The notes under the pieces were generated by a model that saw only the letters and a program-made list of their open reading frames with translations, was not told the DNA's origin and did no database searches. DNA of 64,000 nucleotides, taken from positions 1 to 64,000 of the forward strand of contig NW_025062291.1 of NCBI RefSeq assembly GCF_000002995.4. Reading direction: 5' to 3'. The translations under genes were made by a program, and so were the position numbers. Origin of the DNA: Brugia malayi (Eukaryota; Nematoda; Chromadorea; Rhabditida; Onchocercidae). The number at the start of each line of letters is the position of its first letter. The stretch's first letter is position 1. This document shows, one piece after another, positions 58,201 through 64,000 of this stretch.

Positions 58201-59021
58201 AGTACTAGTTATTTACGGTGTGGTCATTTGACAAACATTAATAATAAAATAAACTTTAATAATTAAGTTTTAATTAATATTTGATAGGCAAAATTAACTA
58301 AAATTTTTAATTTATCACGGTTTTGATTCATTCTTACAATTGAAATCAATTCTTATTTCAAATTTTATGAAAATTCAATAATTTGTTAGGATTTTGTATA
58401 TTAAACTATAAAATAAATTCTAGCAATATCAAAGAATCATTTTAATTAAATGTTGAAATATTAAAAAAAATCGAATCATTTAAAAAATTAGATAATTTGA
58501 ACTTAATTGATTAATTTGTTTGCATTGCACAGGTACTGGTCACATACATTGTGGTCATTTGATCAGCATAAATAATTAAATAAACTTTAAGAATTGAGTT
58601 TTGAATTAAAATTTCACTCGTGAAAATAATAAAATTTTAAAATTAGTCATAGATGTAATTCATTTTTACAATTAATGCTAATTTTTAATTTAAATTTAAA
58701 ATTGATTTTTATGAAAATCCTATAATTTGTAAGAATTTTTGCATAATAAACTGGAAAATAAACCCTACTATTATCAAATTTAATCTTAATTAAATGTTGA
58801 AAAATTAAGAAATATCAAAACATTAAAAAAATAGATATTTTGAACTTAATTAATTTATAAGCGTTGAATAGTACTGGTCACATACATCGCGGTCATTTGA
58901 CATTTTAAATAATAAAAAAATGCTTAGGCTTAGGCTTAGGGTGTACTTAGGCTTAGGCTTAAGCATTATTTCAAATCTAAAAATTGATTTTGGTGAAAAT
59001 TTTATAATTTCCAAGAGTCCG
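43256..59021. repeat. Subtelomeric satellite array, right arm
   Basis: These are the same monomer families as in the left arm, mostly minus-oriented from 43256 to about 53998 and plus-oriented from there to 59021. TTAGGC tracts lie at about 43302-43350, 44928-44952, 45859-45931, 47217-47263, 47836-47884, 50053-50101, 50672-50704, 51979-52024, 52877-52922, 54768-54816, 57317-57341 and 58919-58969. Much of it is the reverse complement of the left arm (see inverted repeats). The block 54418-56565 is a plus-oriented copy of about 35134-37290. Confidence 0.9.
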
Positions 59022-59078
59022 CAGGAAATTGCAGATCTGATCAAGTAAACGATAGTCAGGTTGCTATACCAAAATAAC
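59022..59078 (+). pseudogene. Cytochrome c end, about 57 bp (R copy)
   Basis: CCGCAGGAAATTGCAGATCT then GATCAAGTAA is the PQEIADLI... end of the cytochrome c remnant seen in full at 13599-13840. About 18 bp between ATCT and CAAG are missing here and in the M copy. Satellite lies directly on its left. Confidence 0.6.
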
Positions 59079-59745
59079 ATGGATTACAGCATTACTTTGC
59101 TTGATGAAAACAGTAAGTACATAGCACATTGTGAGCTACAAAGGAAAAAAAAAAAAGCTTCCATAGTCTTTTTTGGTGGATTTTCATTCAATATGAAAGG
59201 AATTAGAACAGCTGCTATTTAAAAATTTTGTCAAGAAACTCATATAGCATTTATGTTATTTGATTACTTTGGTCATGGTTATTGGTTAGTCAGGTGCTGA
59301 TTATACTGATTACACGATGAGTGATTGGCAAAAAAATTGTGTTAGAGTAACTCGTAACGGCAAGCAAATAATTATAGGTTCAAGCATGAGACGGCGCCTG
59401 ATGTTGCTCACTGCTCTCCAACTTTCAGAAAGAATTGCAGCACTAATTGGTGTATCGTCTGCTTCTGGCTTTACTGAAGATTTAATATTCTATTAGTTAT
59501 CCGAAAGCAAAAAGAAGAATTAGATTCTAAAGGAGTAATAGATTTTACTTCTGAGCATCAAATATACAAAATAACTAAAAGCTTGGTATAGAAGATGAAG
59601 ATGGCAAAAAACCTTCTTTTAAATAAAGAGACAATAGATATATAAACTGCCCTGTGCGTTTATTGACGATAATGCTATATTCCTTACCAACTTCGTTAAA
59701 TTTAGTCAAGAAGTTGAGGTACATCTGATGAAGACAGTAGGTTGA
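59079..59745 (+). pseudogene. Alpha/beta hydrolase remnant (R copy)
   Basis: From ATG at 59079: MDYSITLLDENSKYIAHCEL, then a poly-A run (about 59146-59157), ASIVFFGGFSFNMKGIRTAA and a stop, then ETHIAFMLFDYFGHG. MSDWQKNCVRVTRNGKQIII and GSSMRRRLMLL follow, then KQKEELDSKGVIDFTSEHQI in another frame, and VEVHLMKTVG. It is very close to the M copy. The elbow glycines are replaced by Arg, and the domain is closed by shifted frames. It could encode only short pieces. Confidence 0.75.
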
Positions 59746-59847
59746 ACATAACATGTCTGACAATCGTTTATTGGAATTTTCAGATGATTTAGAGAGTTTT
59801 TGCTGTGTTTAGGACTACTCATCATTTTGCGCAAGGGAGATTTCATT

Positions 59848-60190
59848 TGGGAGAGCGACCAGAACCGAACTAGGCGCACATACCCACTTAGATGGTTTGG
59901 GGAGTGAGTTTTTGCTGGCTGATTAAAGACTCATAATAATGCAGAGGAGATTTTAAGTGAGGGCAGCGAGCAGAGCCGAGCTAGCCGCACTCAATGCCAC
60001 AAGCTGATGCCCTACCAACTGAGCCACACCCACTCGGATTATTCAAGGAGCCTTTGCTGGCTGTGTAATTGCACACTAATTTAGTACTCATCATAAGGCA
60101 GGGAACGATCTTCCTGGAGAGAGTGAGCAGAGCCGAACTAGCCGCACCCAGTACCACAAGCTGATGCTCTACCGACTGAGCCACACCGAC
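59848..60190 (-). repeat. Three tRNA-like repeat units (R copy)
   Basis: The units read on the - strand at 60190-60117, 60031-59957 and 59885-59848, mirror images of the M units at 42079, 42238 and 42384. Spacing (about 160 and 145 bp) and sequence are the same as in M. Each complete unit has an A-box-like GGCTCAGTYGG and a B-box-like GTTCGGCTC or CTCGGCTC. Confidence 0.5.
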
Positions 60191-60239
60191 CAAAGCAATG
60201 TGTCTCTCATACATGAGTACAAAAAGAAAGCAGCAAAAA

Positions 60240-60856
60240 AAGTCAGTGGATTACATAAGCAATTGACTATTGACTCCTCTACTTCAGACTGTGTTGTTCC
60301 CCTGATAAAACAGTTGCAGAAGCAATTTCATTATTGAAAAAGCTTCTGGTATTCCTGTGGTTGATCAATGCAAGTTAGTCAGAGTTTTAAGTAACAGAGA
60401 TATAAGGTTTATTGATGGTTAAAAAAATCAGAAAAAAGTATAAAAGTCCCCGAGGTAATGACAAAAGAGAAGTTAGTTACAATACGGGAGCGCTTCAGCA
60501 ATGAAACTATTGCATGAGAATAGAATAGAAAAGCTTTTGGTCATAGATGAAAACACCTACTCTATAGATTTGATCACAGTTAAAGATATTAAGAAATACA
60601 ATAGATACCCTAATTCATGTAATGATGCTTAAGGGCGGCTCAGAGTTGCCGCTGCAGTTGGTACTGGTAAAAAGGATGGTATAGAAAGATGTGAAACTAT
60701 GGTCAGAGAAGAGATTGACGTAATTAATGTTGATGCAGGTGTTGATGCAATGAAGATTAGAATGGAACCTAGATCAACATGCACAACAAGTAGTGGGTGT
60801 AAGTGTGTCACAATTTTCTGTAATTCAAAACGTTACAAAAACATGTAAAGCAAGAA
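60240..60856 (+). pseudogene. guaB: IMP dehydrogenase remnant (R copy, most complete)
   Basis: The order is KTVAEAISLL, GIPVVDQCKLVRVLSNRDIR then FIDG, VMTKEKLVTIRER-like sequence split over frames, LHENRIEKLLVIDENTYSID, and LITVKDIKKYNRYPNSCNDA. AAAVGTGKKDGIERCETMVR, EEIDVINVDAGVDAMKI, the active-site loop STCTT, and then VVGVSVSQFSVIQNVTKT follow. The part between VINVD and AGVDA (the HGHS segment and following strands) is deleted, as in L and M. It represents CBS domains plus the catalytic loop of an IMPDH of about 490 residues, lacking the N-terminal strands and the C-terminal flap. Confidence 0.87.
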
Positions 60857-60871
60857 AAGTAAGATTGACTA

Positions 60872-61000
60872 TCAAATTTTAATTTAATTAAGTGTAAAAA
60901 CTATTAAAAAAATAGCAATTCATATTAAAAAAATAGAGAATTAGAAACTAATTTAATATTTTATATGCATAGTGCGGGAACTGGTCACATACATTGTCAT
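60872..61000. repeat. Truncated satellite monomer inside the R copy
   Basis: This is the mirror image of 11804-11932. It carries ATAGTGCGGGAACTGGTCAC then ATACATTGTC, and lies between guaB and ftsH. Confidence 0.8.
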
Positions 61001-61002
61001 CA

Positions 61003-61565
61003 CAGAAAAGTGAATTGGTAGATTACTTATCTTATCCAATAGATTCCAACATTTATCTTTATTGGCTCGTTGCTGTTCCTTTTAAAAGAAACGCAAACAG
61101 GTAACACAAAAAGGAGGTAACAGAACTATAAACTTTGGCAAATCAAAAGCTACGCTCATGACTAGTGGAGAAAAGCGACATTAGATAATGTTGCTGGGAT
61201 TGATGAAGCAGAAGAAGAGTTAGTAGAAATCGTTCATTTTCTAGAGCAGAGATAAGAATTTCAAGTGTTAGGCGGGGAAATACCGAAAGGATTTCGGTAG
61301 AAGTATGCTTGCTTGTGCAGTTGCAGGTGAAGCTAATGTGCCTTTTTTAGTATTTCTGAATCTGAAATGTTCGTTAACGTTGGTGTAAGTGTGTGTTCTG
61401 ATGGATTTGATCAGAGGTAAGAAAAATAGGTGTGAAATAGATGCGATGGGTAGATATCGTGATATTATTTGAAAAAGGTAAAAAAGAAAAGGCAAATTAG
61501 GGGAGGTTTAAGTGTGGAGAATGACTTAAGTGTAAACAGATGGTTATTTTCTACAAACCGTGTTG
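61003..61565 (+). pseudogene. ftsH: FtsH remnant, membrane segment and first half of AAA domain (R copy)
   Basis: Same content as 11236-11803: SELVDYLSYPIDSNIYLYWL then VAVPFKRNANR, a frameshift, SFGKSKATLMTSGEK, DNVAGIDEAEEELVEIVHFL, VLGGEIPKGF, LACAVAGEANVPFF, and worn Walker B sequence (CEIDAMGRYRDI). The family has GPPGTGKT between IPKG and LLACAVAG; about 10 residues are missing there. L and R share this deletion and most stops, so the decay came before their duplication. Confidence 0.82.
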
Positions 61566-61596
61566 AAGCTGGCCTTACTCTTAGCAAAACCGGCCT

Positions 61597-62172
61597 TGTT
61601 GCAGTGACTTTGTTGACAATTTCAACATGAACTTGATTGTTATCCTTAGCTTCAATTTCATTTATAATACTATATCTATCAGGCTCCTTTATAGCTATTT
61701 CTTGAAATCCTTTTCGAACCTTAGACTAATGTTCATCTCTTCATATTTGTTTCTATGCTTTGATCTGCTCAGCCCAATTTGAATATCAATATCTAGGATA
61801 AATGTGCTATCTGGGTATTTAATTTTTACTAACTCGTGTAGGTCTCGCATTAGCTCTAGGTCAACACCAAGTCCGTACCCTTGATATACAGTAATTGAAT
61901 CGATAAACCGGTCACCAATACTCACTATCTTTCCTTTTTTTAGAGCTGGCAGTATTACTTTTTCAACATGCTCATATCTCATTGAAATGAGTAGCAAGAG
62001 TTCGGAGACGGGATCGATGCTGTCCTCTTACCTTTTGTGCAAAGTCAGTGCCGCTTGGTTCTCGAGTCAATACCATATTGTTTTCATCGTGAATTTGCTT
62101 AAAATAATTTGCAAGCAACTCAGACTGTACTGTTTTACCAGAGCCGTCTATTGCTTCAAAAGTTATGAACAT
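61597..62172 (-). pseudogene. tmk: Thymidylate kinase remnant (R copy)
   Basis: From ATG at 62172: MFITFEAIDGSGKTVQSELL then ANYFKQIHDENNMVLTREPS and GTDFAQKVRGQ. This has an intact P-loop (GSGKT) and the REPSGT motif that follows it in the family, longer in one frame than in the L copy. A damaged central part is followed by VEKVILPALKKGKIVSIGDR with FIDS (DR motif) and LDIDIQIGLSRSK. Frameshifts occur near 61990 and 61700. It faces away from the redoxin remnant with about 110 bp between them, probably the original bacterial spacing. Confidence 0.87.
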
Positions 62173-62289
62173 AAGTTTTAATTGTAATACCAAAAAAGGA
62201 GACGCAAATATTATACATAAGAACTGTTTGACATTTAAGTAAAATCACAAATTATAAGTTGTAATATTCCCTAAGCTACGGTTACTCGA

Positions 62290-62823
62290 ATAGTCCTAAG
62301 GTAGATTCTGACTTCACTGCAAAGAATTTCACTCTTCTGGGGTGGACAACAAATACTATACATTAAGTGATTGTTGTGGAAAAAATGGTTTTATTGTAAG
62401 CTTTATATGCAACCACTGTCCTTACGCACAATCAGTTATTAGTAACTCGGTAAGTGATATTGATTTGTTAAAAAAGGATTATCAGGTGAATACAATAATA
62501 CAATAATGCCAAATGATGTAAATGAATACCCAGAAGATTCCTTTGAAAATATGATTAATTTTGCCGAGGAAAATAAGTTTACATTTCCATATCTGATTAA
62601 CAGTAAACAGGAAGTAGCTAAAGAGTATGGTGCTGTTTATACTCCTGACTTTTTTGGCTTTAATGCTAATTTAAATCTCTGTTTTAACGATGCAAAAAAA
62701 GGAAAATCCAGAACTATGAGATAGGGAGTAGTAATTTATTTCAAGCTATAAAATCTACTGCAGAAACTGGTAAATCTCCCATTAACCAGAAATCAAGTAT
62801 TGGTTGCTCAATTAAATGGTCTC
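62290..62823 (+). pseudogene. Redoxin / thioredoxin-family protein remnant (R copy, near full length)
   Basis: The first piece reads YSNSPKVDSDFTAKNFTLLG; after a one-base shift MDNKYYTLSDCCGKNGFIVS (ATG-like GTG at 62343) and FICNHCPYAQSVISNSVSDI follow, with the CNHC motif intact. A short duplication (AATACAATAATACAATAATG, about 62488-62507) shifts the frame, then come [40 protein letters not shown] and FFGFNANLNLC. After a third shift the tail YEIGSSNLFQAIKSTAETGK and SSIGCSIKW follow. This covers the family from start to end (about 180 residues) with three frameshifts. The telomere in the L copy begins at the equivalent of 62656-62660, within FFGF. Confidence 0.85.
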
Positions 62824-62931
62824 ATTCTACATTCTACAGGTTAATATATATGCCGATTTTACTATATTAAAAAATTTTTGATAAATTTTGTATCGTAATA
62901 TATAATATTAAAGTTTTAAAGGTTATTGTAT
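62824..62931. other. AT-rich spacer before the transposase-like gene
   Basis: No gene is seen. TTGATAAATTTTGTATCGTA then ATATATAATATTAAAG could be a bacterial promoter remnant of the gene starting at 62932, but this is not certain. Confidence 0.4.
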
Positions 62932-63952
62932 CATGGCTTTATCAAAATTTCCTGATCTGAAATTTGACCTAATATTTAAGAAAATCTTTGGCACTGAAAA
63001 GAATAAGAAGATTCTTATTCGCTTTCTCAATGATATTTTAGGATTCACTGAAATAAATGCTATACAAGCGGTAGAATTCTTAAGCGCTATAATCGATCCT
63101 GAAATTACCTCTGACAAACAAAGCATAGTTGATGTTTTCGCAAGGATGCCACTGGAACCAGGTGTGTAATTGAAGTGCAGCTCGCTATAAACAAAGACTT
63201 TAAGAAACGTGTTCAACTTTGTGCTGCTAAGGCTTACTAAGGCAATTAGATAAATCGGTTAAGGCTTGCTCAATTAGACATTGATTTAAAGAAAGTTTTC
63301 TTTATTGTAATTTCCAATTGTAACTTACTCTCTCAAAAGGTTGATTGTGTATCTACTCATAATATACATGATACAAAAACCAATGGCTATTACTTGAAAG
63401 ATTTTCAATTTATTTTTATTGAACTACCTAAATTGTCTAGGAGTAAAGTAGAGCAATTAATAAATATAGTAGAGCATTGACGCTTCTTTTTTAAGAATGC
63501 AGAGGATACCACTGAAACAGATGTAAAAGCTAGCATACGATGGGTTAGATGAGTTCCGTTGGAATGAAGAAGATAAAATAGCGTATGAAGAAAGAGGAAT
63601 CTAATGAATTTACAGAAAGATAAAGCCATCCTTGAATACAGCTACTAAAAAAGATAGAGGAGAATGTGTCAAAACTAGCAAAGAGAGAGGCATCATAGAA
63701 GGGTAGAGTGAAGAAAGCTAAAATAGCAGTACCGGAAAATTCACTTAAGGCAGGTATGTCTATAAGTCTTCCAACGTTGAAAAGAGAAATAATAAAATCA
63801 AAAGAACTAAACCTAGTAGAAAAAATAAAAATAGAACAAATAATTATGAAATCAATAACTTCAGATGCTAGCAAGAATAGTAATGAAAATCATTCTAATG
63901 CAGAAACAAATGAATACTACCGGAATTATTTACCACACCAGGAAGAAGTCTA
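62932..63952 (+). pseudogene. Rpn/PD-(D/E)XK family putative transposase, degraded
   Basis: This family (recombination-promoting nuclease, common in Wolbachia in many copies) has a PD-(D/E)XK nuclease core. From ATG at 62933 (MALSKFPDLKFDLIFKKIFG) it reads TEKNKKILIRFLNDILGFTE then SIVDVFARM, where the catalytic Asp lies. After a frameshift VIEVQLAINKDFKKRVQ gives the E-x-Q pair, followed by AAKAY. YYLKDFQFIFIELPKLSRSK then VEQLINIVEH are the typical mid-to-late segment, and EGKVKKAKIAVPENSLKAGM the tail. Its length matches a full gene of about 300 residues, with at least six stops or frameshifts. It lies beyond the part copied in L and M. Confidence 0.75.
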
Positions 63953-64000
63953 ACGCACACATCAACAACTACCATCGCTGCTGGTTCACCTCCTGAAACA
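63953..64000. other. Window end, unassigned
   Basis: Only 48 bases; nothing can be assigned. Confidence 0.5.

Larger units (their letters stand above)
41478..60790. repeat. Inverted repeat, 4.2-kb arms, centre 51134
   Basis: The arms are 41478-45705 and 56565-60790, separated by about 10.9 kb. Matching positions add up to about 102269 throughout (for example 42079 with 60190, and 43190 with 59079), and long stretches are identical. The arms include the M and R Wolbachia copies and adjoining satellite. The inner ends lie in satellite where the two sides stop matching, after TTCAAAATA. Confidence 0.88.

Noticed and set aside
27360..58924. Recurring 60-112-codon frames in the satellite (MLSFDILNN, MIKLEIIS, MKLNFDNSRT types)
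   Set aside because: They recur with the satellite unit, read through TTAGGC tracts, appear on both strands and have no starts or partners that suggest genes. Near-identity reflects repeat homogenisation, not protein selection.

Overview
The window looks like a nematode chromosome end, most likely from the filarial genus Brugia. It opens with about 10.15 kb of AAGCCT hexamers (TTAGGC on the other strand, the nematode telomere repeat), oriented as expected for a left chromosome end. Two GCGC (HhaI) sites at 14945 and 15267 lie exactly 322 bp apart in AT-rich repeat DNA whose sequence I recognise as the Brugia HhaI 322-bp satellite. The remaining unique DNA is broken Wolbachia-type (alphaproteobacterial) gene sequence, which fits nuclear transfers from the endosymbiont of a filarial worm. 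I found no intact host gene and no clearly functional bacterial gene.

Layout. (1) 1-10151: telomere. (2) 10147-13840: a Wolbachia-derived block (L copy) with remnants of redoxin, tmk, ftsH (middle part), guaB, an alpha/beta hydrolase and cytochrome c, plus tRNA-like repeats and a 130-bp satellite fragment. The telomere starts inside the redoxin remnant. (3) 13888-14084: about 65 CTG units. (4) 14090-15436: satellite, an AT microsatellite and a HhaI-type dimer. (5) 15437-25750: a mosaic of some twenty Wolbachia gene pieces in both orientations (omp, ftsH, ubiD, rplI, dnaN, hydrolase, cysteine desulfurase, ftsZ, phospholipase D, rpsE-rplO, HIT, nuoA, mutS in two inverted pieces, nth, ubiE, ftsH). 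(6) 25750-41477: about 80% AT satellite made of roughly 230-360 bp monomers, including a higher-order repeat of 2,835 bp. (7) 41478-43255: M copy of the Wolbachia block. (8) 43256-59021: more satellite, largely the reverse complement of region 6. (9) 59022-62823: R copy, the most complete one, inverted relative to L and M. (10) 62932-63952: a decayed Rpn/PD-(D/E)XK transposase-like gene.

The genes do not work together as a pathway. The interest is structural. The same Wolbachia block is present three times, and the satellite around it is folded into several overlapping inverted repeats (centres near 29.1, 41.4, 42.8 and 51.1 kb). Twenty-four short TTAGGC tracts sit at one fixed place inside the satellite monomers. 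A simple reading is repeated break, fold-back copying and template switching at a chromosome end, finished by new telomere addition onto bacterial DNA at a 5-nt match to the telomere repeat.
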